DNA of 64,000 nt from Azospirillum sp. 412522 (GTDB lineage Bacteria > Pseudomonadota > Alphaproteobacteria > Azospirillales > Azospirillaceae): the NCBI RefSeq assembly GCF_019805165.1, contig NZ_RWIJ01000036.1, positions 25,845 through 89,844 on the forward strand, given 5' to 3'. A program made the position numbers and the translations under genes. Of this stretch, positions 42,011-51,949 are shown one piece after another (position 1 is the first letter of the stretch; the number at the start of each line of letters is the position of its first letter). Under the pieces are notes generated by a model, which ran no database searches, was not told the origin of the DNA, and saw nothing but the letters and a program-made list of their open reading frames with translations.

Positions 42011-42833
42011 CCTTCCCGCCGCCCAGGCGTTCGAACGCCCCGAGGGCCTGCATTGGGACCCGCCGTCCGACGCGCTGGAGCGCTGGGCCGCCACCGCCGC
42101 CATGGCGGAGGCGCCCGGCACCATCGGCATCATGGACGTCATCGGCACGGACAGCTGGAGCGGCGAGGGGGTGACGGCCAAGCGCATCTCCGGTGCACTG
42201 CGCTCCATCGGCACCAAGCCGGTGACGGTCAGCATCAACAGCCCCGGCGGTGACATGTTCGAGGGGCTGGCGATCTACAATCTCCTGCGCGAGCACCCGG
42301 CCGAGGTGACGGTCAAGGTGATGGGGCTGGCCGCGTCTGCGGCGTCCATCGTCGCCATGGCCGGCGACCGCATCGAGGTGGGGCTCGGCTCCTTCCTGAT
42401 GATCCACAACGCCTGGGGGGCCGTGGTCGGCAACCGCCACGACTGGCGGGCCGCCGCCGACGTCTTCGAGCAGTACGATGCCGCCATGGCCGACATCTAC
42501 GCCGCCCGCACCGGCCAGCCGGTGAAGGAGGTGGCGAAGATGATGGACGCCGAGACCTTCATGCGGGCGTCGGAGGCGGTCGACAAGGGCTTCGCCGACG
42601 CCACCTTCAACGATCCCGCCCCCTCTTCCGACGGCGCTTCCGCGCGGGCCGAAATGTCCGCCCGGCGCCGTCTCGACGCCCTTCTCGCCAAGGACGGCAT
42701 GCCGCGTTCCGAGCGCCGCCGCCTGATGCGTGAAGCCCTCGGCACGCCCGGCGCTGCCGAGCCCCCCGCCACGCTCCGCGCTGGCTTCGATCCCGCCGCA
42801 GCCCTGCGGCTTCTCGAAACCATTCGTTCCTGA
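41997..42833 (+). CDS. ClpP-like prohead maturation protease
   Basis: A 278-residue S14-family head protease. VSINSPGGDMFEGLAIYNLL is the oxyanion strand, MGLAASAASIVAMAG carries the nucleophile Ser, and SFLMIHNAWG the catalytic His. The C-terminal 70 residues are basic, perhaps a scaffold-binding tail. It would cleave the capsid N-terminal domain during maturation. GGAG upstream fixes the start. Confidence 0.93.
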   Translation: MSLRNLPAAQAFERPEGLHWDPPSDALERWAATAAMAEAPGTIGIMDVIGTDSWSGEGVTAKRISGALRSIGTKPVTVSINSPGGDMFEGLAIYNLLREHPAEVTVKVMGLAASAASIVAMAGDRIEVGLGSFLMIHNAWGAVVGNRHDWRAAADVFEQYDAAMADIYAARTGQPVKEVAKMMDAETFMRASEAVDKGFADATFNDPAPSSDGASARAEMSARRRLDALLAKDGMPRSERRRLMREALGTPGAAEPPATLRAGFDPAAALRLLETIRS

Positions 42834-42843
42834 AAGGACGACC

Positions 42844-44109
42844 ATGAAGATGCAGACCGCCCGCAAGTTCCGCGGGATCGCATCGGTGCGCGCGGACGCG
42901 GCCGATGCCAACACCATCCTGGCCAACCTCCAGCAGGCCTTCGCCGCGTTCAAGGCCGAGCACGGCGAGCAGATCAAGGAGGTGAAGAAGGGCTTCGACG
43001 ATGTGGTGAAGGCCGAGAAGGTCGAGCGCATCAACACCGCCGTCACCGAGCTGCAGTCGGCGCTGGACCAGACCAACGCCCAGCTCGCCGCCCTGAAGCT
43101 GAACGGCACCGGCGGCAACGACCACGACCCGGCGCGCGCCGAGCACGCCCAGGCCTTCAACCAGTTCTTCCGCAAGGGCGCCGAGGCCAACCTGCGCGAC
43201 CTGGAGGTGAAGGCGAAGCTGACCACCCAGTCCGACCCGGACGGCGGCTATGTCGTGCCGACGCAGATGGAGAGCGCCATTGACCGGGTGCTGGGCACCA
43301 TGTCGACGATGCGCTCCCTCGCCACCGTCCGCCCCATCGGCGCCGCCACCTACAAGAAGCTGGTGAATGTCGGCGGCGCCACCAGCGGCTGGGTGGGCGA
43401 GAACAGCGGCCGGCCCGAGACCGCCACGCCCCGCCTGATCGGTCTGGAATTCGGCATGAAGGAGCTGTACGCCCAGCCGGGCGCCACCCAGACCATGCTC
43501 GACGACGCCGGCATGAACATCGAGCAGTGGCTGGCCGACGAGGTGTCGATCGAGTTCGCCGAGCAGGAGGGCGCCGCCCACATCAGCGGCAACGGCGTCG
43601 ACGAGCCGCGCGGGCTGCTGTCCTACGACATGGTGGCGAACGCCAGCTACGCCTGGGGCAAGCTGGGCTTCGTCGTCTCGGGCGGGGCCTCGTCCTTCGC
43701 TGCGTCCAACCCGTCGGATGCCTTCCTGGACCTGATCTACGCGCTGAAGCGCGGCTATCGCCAGAACGCGTCCTGGCTGATGAACGACGCCACGGTCGGC
43801 AAGATCCGCAAGTTCAAGGACGGCCAGGGCAACTACCTGTGGCAGCCGTCGGCGCTGGCCGGCGAACCGGCCTCCTTCATGGGCTACCCGGTGGCGGACG
43901 ATGACAACATGCCGGACGTCGCCGCGAATGCCGTGCCCATCGCCTTCGGCGACTTCAAGCGCGGCTACCTGATCCTGGACCGCATCGGCGTGCGGGTGCT
44001 GCGCGATCCCTTCACCAGCAAGCCGAACATCCTGTTCTACACCACCAAGCGCACCGGCGGCGGGGTGCAGAACTTCGAAGCCGTGAAGCTGATGAAGATC
44101 TCCACCTGA
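42844..44109 (+). CDS. HK97-family major capsid protein
   Basis: A 421-residue capsid precursor. The first 100 residues are a helical delta/scaffold domain (AFAAFKAEHGEQIKEVKKGF). The mature HK97 fold follows: SDPDGGYVVPTQMESAI, ATVRPIGAATYKKLVNVGG, GMKELYAQPGATQTMLDDAG and FGDFKRGYLILDRIGVRVL. Cleavage by the upstream protease near residue 105-120 is expected. AAGGA precedes the ATG. Confidence 0.95.
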   Translation: MKMQTARKFRGIASVRADAADANTILANLQQAFAAFKAEHGEQIKEVKKGFDDVVKAEKVERINTAVTELQSALDQTNAQLAALKLNGTGGNDHDPARAEHAQAFNQFFRKGAEANLRDLEVKAKLTTQSDPDGGYVVPTQMESAIDRVLGTMSTMRSLATVRPIGAATYKKLVNVGGATSGWVGENSGRPETATPRLIGLEFGMKELYAQPGATQTMLDDAGMNIEQWLADEVSIEFAEQEGAAHISGNGVDEPRGLLSYDMVANASYAWGKLGFVVSGGASSFAASNPSDAFLDLIYALKRGYRQNASWLMNDATVGKIRKFKDGQGNYLWQPSALAGEPASFMGYPVADDDNMPDVAANAVPIAFGDFKRGYLILDRIGVRVLRDPFTSKPNILFYTTKRTGGGVQNFEAVKLMKIST

Positions 44110-44134
44110 TCCCCGGCCGAAGGAGGGCCATTCC

Positions 44135-44560
44135 ATGCGCGACCTGATGAACGGCATCGCCCCGAAGCGGGCGATCTCCCCGGCGGCTGCCGTCACCGAC
44201 AACACCGCCATCGTCTCCCAGATCATCGACGTGCTGGGCTACGGCAGCCTGACGTTCCTGATCCTCACCGGCGCCCTGGCCGACACCGACGCCACCTTCA
44301 CCGTGCTGGTGGAGCATGGCAACGCCGCCAACCTGTCCGACGCCGCCGCGGTGCCGGACGTCGACCTGCTCGGCACCGAGGCGCTGGCCAGCTTCACCTT
44401 CGCCGACGACGACAAGGTGTTCAAGATCGGCTACGTCGGCATCAAGCGCTATGTGCGCTTGACGGTGACGCCGGCCGGCAACAGCGGCAACGCCTTCGTC
44501 TCGGCGGTGGCGCTGCTGGGCCACCCGGCGATGTTCCCCACCGCCAACCCGCCGGCCTGA
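44135..44560 (+). CDS. capsid-adjacent structural protein, unknown
   Basis: A 141-residue beta-rich protein (YGSLTFLILTGALADTDATF, KIGYVGIKRYVRLTVTPAG) directly after the capsid gene. Its position and fold character suggest a head decoration or stabilising protein. No family assignment can be made from sight. Confidence 0.65.
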   Translation: MRDLMNGIAPKRAISPAAAVTDNTAIVSQIIDVLGYGSLTFLILTGALADTDATFTVLVEHGNAANLSDAAAVPDVDLLGTEALASFTFADDDKVFKIGYVGIKRYVRLTVTPAGNSGNAFVSAVALLGHPAMFPTANPPA

Positions 44561-44562
44561 CC

Positions 44563-45084
44563 ATGACCCGTCCGGTTCTTATCCTCGGTGCCGCCGCCAC
44601 CTTGCCGGCGGACCTCGCCGCGCTGGGCAACTGGTCCGGTCCGGTGATGGCGGTGAACCGGGCGGGGGATTTCTACCCAGGGCGGCTCGACCATTGGGTG
44701 TCGCTGCACCCCGAACAGCTCGGCGGCTTCATGGCGGAACGGGGTGGCGACCTCTCGATGACGACGTGGTGCCAGCGGGAGGACCCGGCGACCCGGGTTG
44801 ATGTCGTGCCACAGGCGGTTCCGTGCAGCGGTTCGTCCGGTCTCTTCGCGGTCCGGATCGCACTCGGCATCCTGAAGGCCCGGCGCGTCGTGCTGGCCGG
44901 TATGCCGATGGACGGTAGCCCGCACTTCTATGATGCCGGCCGGCGCAGCGGTCCGTCCTTCGTGCCGTACCGGCCGGAGTGGCGCCGCGCCGCCCGCGAC
45001 GAGTTCGACGGCCGGGTGCGCTCGCTGTCCGGCTGGACCGCCGACCTGCTGGGTCGCCCCGATCCCGCTTGGCTGGAGGGGTGA
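44563..45084 (+). CDS. hypothetical protein with Rossmann-like start
   Basis: A 173-residue protein starting VLILGAAATLPADLAALGNW, followed by VMAVNRAGDFYPGRLDHWVS and ALGILKARRVVLAGMPMDG. The pattern resembles the nucleotide-binding Rossmann-like proteins found as optional genes in phage head modules. The function is unknown. Two bases separate it from the gene before. Confidence 0.6.
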   Translation: MTRPVLILGAAATLPADLAALGNWSGPVMAVNRAGDFYPGRLDHWVSLHPEQLGGFMAERGGDLSMTTWCQREDPATRVDVVPQAVPCSGSSGLFAVRIALGILKARRVVLAGMPMDGSPHFYDAGRRSGPSFVPYRPEWRRAARDEFDGRVRSLSGWTADLLGRPDPAWLEG

Positions 45085-45086
45085 TC

Positions 45087-45395
45087 ATGACCGTCGTGAC
45101 CCTGGACGAGGCCAAGGCGCACCTCCGCATCGACGGCGCCGACGACGATGCCGACGTCGGCCTGAAGCTGTCGGCGGCGGAGGGCGCCGTCGCGCAGCAC
45201 CTCGACCGGCCGCTGCCCTGGCAGAACGGCGACGGTGCCGAGGTGTCGGTGCCCGACCCGGTCAAGGTGGCGATCCTGCTGGTGCTCGGCGACCTCTACG
45301 CCAACCGCGAGAGCTCCATCGTCGGCGCCACCCACGTTAAGAACCCCACCGCCGAGTGGTTGCTCGGCCCGTACCGTCGGATCACCTTCGTATGA
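45087..45395 (+). CDS. head-tail connector (gp6-like)
   Basis: A 102-residue helical protein of the HK97 gp6/SPP1 gp15 type. It opens TLDEAKAHLRIDGADDDADV and continues AILLVLGDLYANRES, both hallmarks of the family. It docks under the portal. A strong GGAGGGG site precedes the ATG, and the stop overlaps the next ATG. Confidence 0.88.
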   Translation: MTVVTLDEAKAHLRIDGADDDADVGLKLSAAEGAVAQHLDRPLPWQNGDGAEVSVPDPVKVAILLVLGDLYANRESSIVGATHVKNPTAEWLLGPYRRITFV

Positions 45396-45724
45396 AGACC
45401 ACCGGTGCCGGCGATCTGGACCAGCGGATCCGGATCGAGGCGAAGACCCGAGTCCCGGATGAAGGCGGCGGATCGGCCGAGGCCTGGACTCTGGTCGCCA
45501 GCGTGTGGGCGAAGGTCTGGCCGGTCTCCGGTCGCGAGCGCGCCGAGGCCCGGCAGGTCCAGGCCGCCACCCTGATGCGCTTCAAGGTCCGGTACCGGAC
45601 CGGCCTCGACGCCGGAATGCGGATCGTCTGGCAGGGCAAGGCCCACAACATCCGCTTCATTGCCGATGCCGGGCCGCGCGAACCCTTCCTCACCATCGAC
45701 GCCGAAGCGGGAGTCGCCCTCTGA
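45392..45724 (+). CDS. head-tail joining (stopper) protein
   Basis: A 110-residue beta-barrel adaptor of the SPP1 gp16/Phage_H_T_join type. GAGDLDQRIRIEAKTR, WAKVWPVSGRERAEARQVQA and FKVRYRTGLDAGMRIVWQGK are diagnostic. It plugs the portal after packaging. Four-base and one-base overlaps tie it to both neighbours. Confidence 0.88.
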   Translation: MKTTGAGDLDQRIRIEAKTRVPDEGGGSAEAWTLVASVWAKVWPVSGRERAEARQVQAATLMRFKVRYRTGLDAGMRIVWQGKAHNIRFIADAGPREPFLTIDAEAGVAL

Positions 45725-46173
45725 TGCCCAGCAAGGTCACTGGCGGCAAGTCGCTACAGGCGGCACTGCGAAAGCTGCCGATCGACATCAAGGCGGGGGT
45801 GGCCCAGGCCGTCGCGCAAGCCGGCGCGGTGATCTATGCCGACGCCCTGGCAGCCGCGCCCGGCCCTGAACACCCCTATGCGACGGGCGAGCTGAAACGG
45901 AAGCTGCGGCTCCAGATCAGCCGCAACGGCCTGCGCGCCCGCGTCGGCTCGTGGGGCAAGCGCCGCGCCCGGCACATCCACCTCGTCGAGTTCGGCGCGG
46001 CCGCGCACGACATCCCGATGCCCGACGGCGGCGTGATCCACCACCCCGGCGCCCCGGCGCAACCCTTCCTCTTCCCAGCCTACTGCCGTCACCGCGACTC
46101 CAGCGTCAAGCTGATCCGCGCCGCGGTGCGCGACGCCCTGGCCCGGGCCGCCCGCCGGCGGGGTGGAGCATGA
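45724..46173 (+). CDS. HK97 gp10-like tail-completion protein
   Basis: A 149-residue protein of the HK97 gp10 family. AVAQAGAVIYADALAAAPG, YATGELKRKLRLQISR and ARHIHLVEFGAAAHDIP give the family pattern. A conserved HHPGAPAQPFLFPAY follows. It completes the tail before joining the head. Confidence 0.85.
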   Translation: MPSKVTGGKSLQAALRKLPIDIKAGVAQAVAQAGAVIYADALAAAPGPEHPYATGELKRKLRLQISRNGLRARVGSWGKRRARHIHLVEFGAAAHDIPMPDGGVIHHPGAPAQPFLFPAYCRHRDSSVKLIRAAVRDALARAARRRGGA

Positions 46174-46561
46174 GTGCCGCCTCCTGGCCGCTCAGGTCGC
46201 CATCCTTGCCGCGCTTCGGCCGGCGCTCGACCCGGTGCTGGTGCTGGACGACGTGCCGCAGGGACAGGCCTTCCCCTATGTCGTCATCGGCGAGGACGTG
46301 GTCACCGATTGGCCGATGCTCGGCGACGACGAGGCGGAGGAGATCGACCTCACCCTGCATGTCTGGAGCCGCTATGCCGGGCGCAAGGAGGCCAAGACGC
46401 TGATGGCCGCCATCAGGACGGCGCTGCACCAGCAGCCGCTCCAGGTCGACGGCCAACAGCTGGTGACCCTGCGCTTCGCCTTCGAGACCCTTTTCATCGA
46501 GCCGGACGGCCTGACCCGTCACGGCGTGATCCGCTTCCGCGCGCTCTGTCTGAGCGCCTGA
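46163..46561 (+). CDS. tail terminator-like protein (DUF3168)
   Basis: A 132-residue protein in the position of the tail terminator (gpU/gp17). FPYVVIGEDVVTDWPMLGDD, IDLTLHVWSRYAGRKEAKTL and VTLRFAFETLFIEPDG match the DUF3168 pattern. The GTG at 46163 overlaps the upstream gene by 11 bases. Confidence 0.82.
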   Translation: MEHECRLLAAQVAILAALRPALDPVLVLDDVPQGQAFPYVVIGEDVVTDWPMLGDDEAEEIDLTLHVWSRYAGRKEAKTLMAAIRTALHQQPLQVDGQQLVTLRFAFETLFIEPDGLTRHGVIRFRALCLSA

Positions 46562-46634
46562 TCCCGCTTCGGCTCCCTGCCGGAGTTCAGCCGCCCCATG
46601 GGGCGGCTTTTTTCATGCCTGAAAGGAGCGTCCC

Positions 46635-47112
46635 ATGGCCAAGGCCATTTCCACCGCCAAGATGCAAGGTGTTCGTCGACACCAGCGGCACCGAATGCGA
46701 CACCATCACCGAGTATGACGCGCTGACCTGGGTGAAGGTCGGCAACCTGCTGGACGTCGGCGAGTTCGGCGCCCAGTACCAGGAAGTCACCTACACCACC
46801 ATCGACGAGGCCATCGTCCACCGCCTGAAGGGCGCGCTGGACAACGGCACCTTCTCCCTGACCGTCGCCCGCAACCCCGACGACGCCGGCCAGGGTGACG
46901 TGCTCGAAGGGCTGGACAGCTACGAAAACGTCAACGTCAAGGTCGAGCTGAACGACAAGCCGGCCGGCATCGGCGCCAAGCCCACCCGCTTCTGCTATCC
47001 GGCGAAGATCTTCTCCTACAAGAACCAGTTCGGTGACGCCAATCAGGTGGTGAAGGCGGTCATCAACGTCGGCATCGACGGCTTCATCATCGAGGGTGCC
47101 CGCGGCACCTGA
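46635..47112 (+). pseudogene. major tail (tube) protein, apparent frameshift near the start
   Basis: The ATG at 46635 has an ideal GAAAGGAG site and begins MAKAISTAKMQ. The bulk of the protein, from KVFVDTSGTECDTITEYDAL to the stop at 47112, is in another frame from 46666 on. The body (SLTVARNPDDAGQGDVLEGL, GFIIEGARGT) is a typical tail tube protein. A loss of two bases (or a gain of one) near 46664-46667, in ATGCAAGGTG, would explain it. No slippery heptamer is visible there. An in-frame ATG at 46615 exists but lacks a ribosome site and gives a Pro-rich leader. Either a disabling mutation or a sequencing error. Confidence 0.7.
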
Positions 47113-47211
47113 CCCGGTCTCTCGCGCGAGAGCGGGCGGGCGCTGCTGTCGGGGCTGCGCCCGCCCTTCTTCCCGACACCCCGGCATTCCCTTCCTTGAA
47201 AGGTCCCGACC

Positions 47212-47571
47212 ATGTCCAAGCTGACCGCCAGCAACGTCACCATCACGCTCGACGGCGAAAAGGTGATCCTGAAGCCGACCCCGCGCGCCGCCCTGGCGAT
47301 CTCCAACCAGTTCGAAGGCCTGCAGGGCGCCGTGCCCCGCCTCGCCAGCCAGGACATCGCCGCCGCCTCCTTTGTCGTCGCCGCCGGTGCCGGCATCCGC
47401 GGCGAGGCGGCCAAGGGGCTGAACGACAGGATCTTCGCCGCCGGCATCAGCGATCTGGCCCCGAGCCTGATCGAGTTCGTCGTCATCCTGATGAACGGCG
47501 GCAAGCGGCCGGACAGCATGCCGGCCAACGAGGACGACGCCGGGGACGACGAGGGAAACGGCGAGGACTGA
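47212..47571 (+). CDS. tail assembly chaperone, short form (G)
   Basis: A 119-residue protein, MSKLTASNVTITLDGEKVIL at the start, with a helical middle and an acidic C-terminus (ANEDDAGDDEGNGED). Position between tail tube and tape measure plus the frameshift signal identify it as the gpG-type chaperone that wraps the tape measure protein. AAAGG precedes the ATG. Confidence 0.82.
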   Translation: MSKLTASNVTITLDGEKVILKPTPRAALAISNQFEGLQGAVPRLASQDIAAASFVVAAGAGIRGEAAKGLNDRIFAAGISDLAPSLIEFVVILMNGGKRPDSMPANEDDAGDDEGNGED

Positions 47572-47828
47572 GCCTCGACGCGTACCTGGAGCAGCTGTTC
47601 CGCTACGCCACCGGCTGGCTCGGCTGGGTGCCGGATGTCTTCTACGACACCCCGATCCCGGAGATCGAGCTGGCCCTGGACGGCAAGGTCGACTTCCTGA
47701 AGAAGACCAATCCCTGGGGGGCGGCGACGGAGGAGGAAAGCCCTCCCGCCGCCTCCGAGGAAGAAGCCGCCGACCGGCTCCTCGCCATCCTCCGGAGCAG
47801 TCCCCGCTACCGGAAGCCGACGAGCTGA
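47212..47828 (+). CDS. tail assembly chaperone, frameshifted long form (GT)
   Basis: A -1 shift at 47553-47559 joins the first 116 codons to an ATG-less frame from 47559 to the stop at 47828, giving 205 residues. The T part (LSLDAYLEQLFRYATGWLGW, FLKKTNPWGAATEEE) is typical of the gpT domain that recruits tail tube subunits. The ratio of G to GT is set by slippage. Confidence 0.82.
47553..47559 (+). other. programmed -1 frameshift slippery site GGGAAAC
   Basis: The heptamer reads G GGA AAC in the G frame, the canonical X XXY YYZ form, 10 bases before the G stop. Slippage to GGG AAA enters the T frame exactly. Confidence 0.88.
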
Positions 47829-47888
47829 GATCGACCCGATGGGCGCCCGGTCCTGCCGTGGCGCCTTTCCTCTGTCCGGACCCTGCCC

Positions 47889-50800
47889 ATGGCTGACCTC
47901 GAAGGCCTTTCCGTCTCGCTGACCGCGGACACCGGCGGACTCGACCGCGGCATGCGGTCGGCCGAACAGTCGGTGTCCCGCGCCGAACGCTCGGTCACCG
48001 GCTCGTTGAACCGGATGGACCGGGCGATGGAGCAGGTCAACCGCTCCACGGCGGCCATCGTCCAGCGTTTCGGCCAGTTCGCCGCCATCCTCGGCGTCGG
48101 CACGCTGGGTGCCATGACGGCCAAGGCGCTCGACTATGCCGAGGCCTGGACGCAGGTCGGCAACCGCCTGCGGCTGGTGGCGAACGATGCCGGACAGTTG
48201 AAGGAAACCCAGGACCGGCTGTTCGCCGCCGCCCAGAAGGCCGGTGTCGGCCTGTCGTCGGTGGTCGACGTCTATGCCCGCGCGTCCCAGGCGGCCGGCG
48301 AACTCGGGGCCTCCCAGAAACAGCTGACCCGGTTTTCCGGCGGCGTCGCCCAGGCGCTTGCCGTCTCCGGCACCAGTGCGGAAGCCGCCTCCGGAGCGAT
48401 GCAGCAGCTCGGGCAATTGCTCGGCTCCACCCGTGTCCAGGCGGAGGAATTCAACTCCATTCTCGACGGTGCTCCGCGGGTGGCGAAGGCGGTCGCCGAT
48501 GGGCTGACCGAAGCGGGCGGCTCCGTCTCGCGCCTGAAGCAGCTGATCAACGATGGCAAGGTCTCCAACAAGCAGTTCTTCGACGCCTTCCTGGGGCAAA
48601 TTCCGAAAATCCAGGCGGAGTTCGACACCGCCATTCCGACCATCGGCCGGGCGCTTGCCACCCTCAACAACGCCATGGTCAAGCTGATCGGCGAGGCCAA
48701 CGAGGCGGCGGGCGTCACCACCACGATGGCCCGTGGCCTAACGGTACTGGCCGGCAACCTCGACACCGTCGCCGCCTACGCTGGCAAGGCGGGCCTCGCC
48801 TTGGCCGCCATCGCCACCACGCGGATGGTGCCCGCCGGCATGGCCGCTCTGACCCGCGCCATCGACGATCAGCGGGTCGCGCTCTACGCCAAGTCCGTCG
48901 CGACGCTCGAAGCGGCCAAAGCGGAACAGCTCGCTGCTGTCCAAGCGCTGATCACGACTCAGCGGACACAGGCCGCCGCCGCTGCGACCGTGGCATCGGC
49001 GGAGGCGGAGTTCGCATCCCGCTCCGCCCTGTCCGGCACGGCTGCCGCCAACCTCGCTGCCGCTGAAGCCTCGCTGTTGCAGGCCAAGGCCAAGACCTCG
49101 CTGACCACCAACGTCTATGTGCTCAACCGTGCCCTGGCCGCCGAACGCGATGCCGAAGCGGCGGTGGTCATGGCCCGCGAGGCGTCGATCGCCGCCGATT
49201 CGGCGAAGGAAGCGTCGCTGGTCCGGCTGCGCAATGCGCAGATCGCCGCTGCGGCGTCGGGGGAGGCGGTCGCCGCTGCGGGGGCGCATCTGACCGCCGC
49301 AGCGGCCGGCGAGCAAGCAGCCGTTGCCGCTGTGGCGCAACGGGCCTCGCTGCTGTCGGCGGCCTGGGGCGGGATCAAGACTGCCGGCGCGGGGCTGCTG
49401 GCGATGGTCGGCGGCCCCTGGGGTGCGGCGTTCCTGGCCGCCGGGGCAGCCGTCTATTACCTCTCCACCCGGACGTCTGACGCCGACAAGGCGCAGGAAG
49501 CCTACAACCGCACCCTGGCCGAGGGCCGCCGGCGCATCGACGAGCTGACCGGCGCATCGCGCGAGCGGGCCAACCAGCTGCGGGAGGAGCAGCGCAACGA
49601 GCTGAGCGCCGCCCAGGCTGCCGCCGATGCCGCCGCAAAGAGGGTTGCGACCCTTCAGGCGCTCATCGCGGAACAGCGGGCTTCCGCCGATCCGTCCGAG
49701 GCGGGCGGCACCGCCGGCATGTTCTCCACCCTTTTCGGCAATGGCGATGCCGGGCTGAGGAAGCTGGAGGCCCAACTTGCCGCCGCCCGCAAGGAAGTGG
49801 CCGCCACCGCCGCAGCGCTGGACGCCATGAACTCCATCGGCCAGAAGACCGGCGACGCGGTCGGGCTGGAGATGGCGAGCAAGCTGGCGCGCGGCACCAG
49901 CGCCTTCATGCAGTTGAGCAGCGCCCTGGGCGACGCGCTGAAGCAGGCGGGCCTGACCGTCCAGTCCGGCAAGCTCATGACCAACGAGCGGGCCGAAACC
50001 GAAAAGGCGGTCACGGCGCTGGGGCAGGCGCTGAAGGCGGGGTCCGGGTTTCTGCGGGGCTATGGCACCGATGCCCAGCAGGTCGCCGGCATCATGGCCG
50101 CGCTGAAGCTGAAGATCGATCCTGTTGCATCGGCCATCGCTGACATGAACCGCGAACTGGCTCAGGCCGGGGCTGCGGAAGGGGCGGCCCGCACAGCGCT
50201 GACGGTGCTTCAGGGCATCAACCAGCAGCGGGAGAAGGAGGGCAAGGCGCCGCTGACCACGGTCAGCCCCGAGTATCTGCAACTGCTGGGCAAGGCACAG
50301 GAGGTGGAAACCAAGCGGGTGGAATCCGCCACCGCCGCCCGCGAGAAGGTGCTGGACCTCGAAAAGCAGATCGCGCGGGCGCAGGTCGCCGGCAATGCGG
50401 CCGGGGTCGCGGAGCTGCAACGCCAGAAAGCGGTGGAACAGATGGTTGCCCGCGGCACCGATAGGAAGGTTGCCGAAGCCACCGCCGCCCAGGATTACGC
50501 CGTCGCCATCACCGAAGCCGGTGCCGCTGCCGGGCAGGCCGGCAAGGAAATCCTGCTGGCCGCCGATGCCCAGATGGTCATGGCCCAGGCGGCAGGCCTG
50601 GGCGAGGCGGCGACCCGGCAGGCCACCTATGCCACCAAGCTGGCGCAGGAAGCGGCCAAGGGGAACGGCAACGTCCTGGCCGTCCAGGCCGCCAACCGCC
50701 GGGAAGAGGCGGCGGCCATCGTGCAGATCCGCAACGAGACGGTGCGCGGCCTTCAGCTGGAGACAGCCAACACCAACGCCCTGACCACGGCCATGGCAGC

Positions 50801-51004
50801 CGGCGGGGCTGCCGTCCGGGTGGCGCAGGAGCAGGAATACAAGCTCGCCCTGATCCGCAAGCTGGGCACCGATGCCACCGTCGCCGGCACCGAGGCCCAG
50901 CAGGCGTTGAACAAGGCGATGGAGGCCTATCGGAACAACCGGGCGGCCAACGACAACAACCGGCTCCAGCAGGAACGCCAGAGCGCCAACGACAATCTCG
51001 CCCT
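47889..51004 (+). pseudogene. tail tape measure protein, truncated by IS3 element
   Basis: About 1038 phage-derived codons of a tape measure protein, then 25 codons read from the IS. The N-terminus (LEGLSVSLTADTGGLDRGMR) and the following block (LDYAEAWTQVGNRLRLVAND) are the family's N-terminal domain. A hydrophobic segment (GAGLLAMVGGPWGAAFLAAG) is near residue 510. Long Ala/Gln/Glu-rich helices follow. Tape measure proteins fix tail length and reach into the cell membrane. No continuation of the gene is recognisable beyond the IS. Confidence 0.88.
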
Positions 51005-51031
51005 TGAACCGCGCCAGGTTTCCCGGAGGCC
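51005..51031. repeat. IS3 terminal inverted repeat (left in window)
   Basis: 27 bases, exact reverse complement of 52302-52328; begins TGAACCGCGCCAGG. Confidence 0.93.
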
Positions 51032-51043
51032 GGTTTGGTTGAG

Positions 51044-51949
51044 TCACGCCGCCATGGCGACGTTCTCAGCTTGGGCATAGTAGCGTGCTTCGGCCTCGGC
51101 GGGAGGAATGCTGCCGATGGGTTCGAGCAAGCGCCGGTGATTGAACCAGTCCACCCATTCGAGGGTGGCGAACTCGACGGCTTCCAGGGTGCGCCAGGGT
51201 CCGCGGCGCCGGATCACCTCGGTCTTGTAGAGACCGTTGATGGTTTCGGCCAAAGCGTTGTCATGGGAATCGCCGACGCTGCCCACGGAGGGTTCGACAC
51301 CGGCGTCGGTCAGACGCTCGGTGTACTTGATGGCAACATATTGCGACCCACGGTCCGAGTGGTGGATGAGGCCGCTGCCCTTGGCTGGGCGGCGATCATG
51401 GAGCGCCTGCTCCAGGGCGTCGAGGACGAAGCCGGTGTGGGCGGTGCGCGACACCCGCCAGCCCACGATGCGGCGGGCGAAGGTGTCGATGACGAAGGCC
51501 ACGTAGACGAAGCCCTGCCACGTGGCCACGTACGTGAAATCGGCCACCCACAAGGCATTCGGGCGGGGCGCCTGGAACTGGCGGTTCACCCGGTCGAGCG
51601 GACAGGGAGCCGCCTGGTCGCTGCTCGTCGTCCGCACTGCCTTGCCCCGCGTGACGCCCCACAGCCCCATGCGCCGCATCAGGCGAGCCACTGTGCAGCG
51701 TGCCACGTCGAGGCCCTCCCGCCGCAACTGCCGCCAGACCTTCCGTACCCCGTAGACCTGGAAGTTTTCCTCCCAGACCCGTCGGATAACCACACTCAGC
51801 TCGGCGTCGCTTCGCGAGCGGGCCGGTGCCTTGGCCGGATCGGCCGTCCGGGCGGCATGGGCGTAGTAGGTCGACGGGGCGATCGGCAGCACTCGGCAGA
51901 TCGGCTCGACCCCGTGGACGGCGCGGTGCGCGTCGATGAAGGCGATCAT
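51044..51949 (-). CDS. IS3-family transposase OrfB (DDE integrase core)
   Basis: A 301-residue rve-type transposase. HTH_21 region VYGVRKVWRQLRREGLDVA is followed by the DDE triad: Asp in ALWVADFTY, Asp in IHHSDRGSQY and Glu in NALAETINGLYKTE. It probably acts as an OrfAB fusion made by -1 frameshifting. The start overlaps orfA by four bases. Confidence 0.93.
   Translation of the reverse strand: MIAFIDAHRAVHGVEPICRVLPIAPSTYYAHAARTADPAKAPARSRSDAELSVVIRRVWEENFQVYGVRKVWRQLRREGLDVARCTVARLMRRMGLWGVTRGKAVRTTSSDQAAPCPLDRVNRQFQAPRPNALWVADFTYVATWQGFVYVAFVIDTFARRIVGWRVSRTAHTGFVLDALEQALHDRRPAKGSGLIHHSDRGSQYVAIKYTERLTDAGVEPSVGSVGDSHDNALAETINGLYKTEVIRRRGPWRTLEAVEFATLEWVDWFNHRRLLEPIGSIPPAEAEARYYAQAENVAMAA

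Noticed and set aside
47826..47888. possible separate start for the T frame
   Set aside because: No start codon or ribosome site precedes the T frame; the GGGAAAC frameshift explains it fully.
48738..51047. 769-codon - strand open frame
   Set aside because: Antisense to the tape measure gene; composition is Gly/Leu/Arg-rich without motifs.
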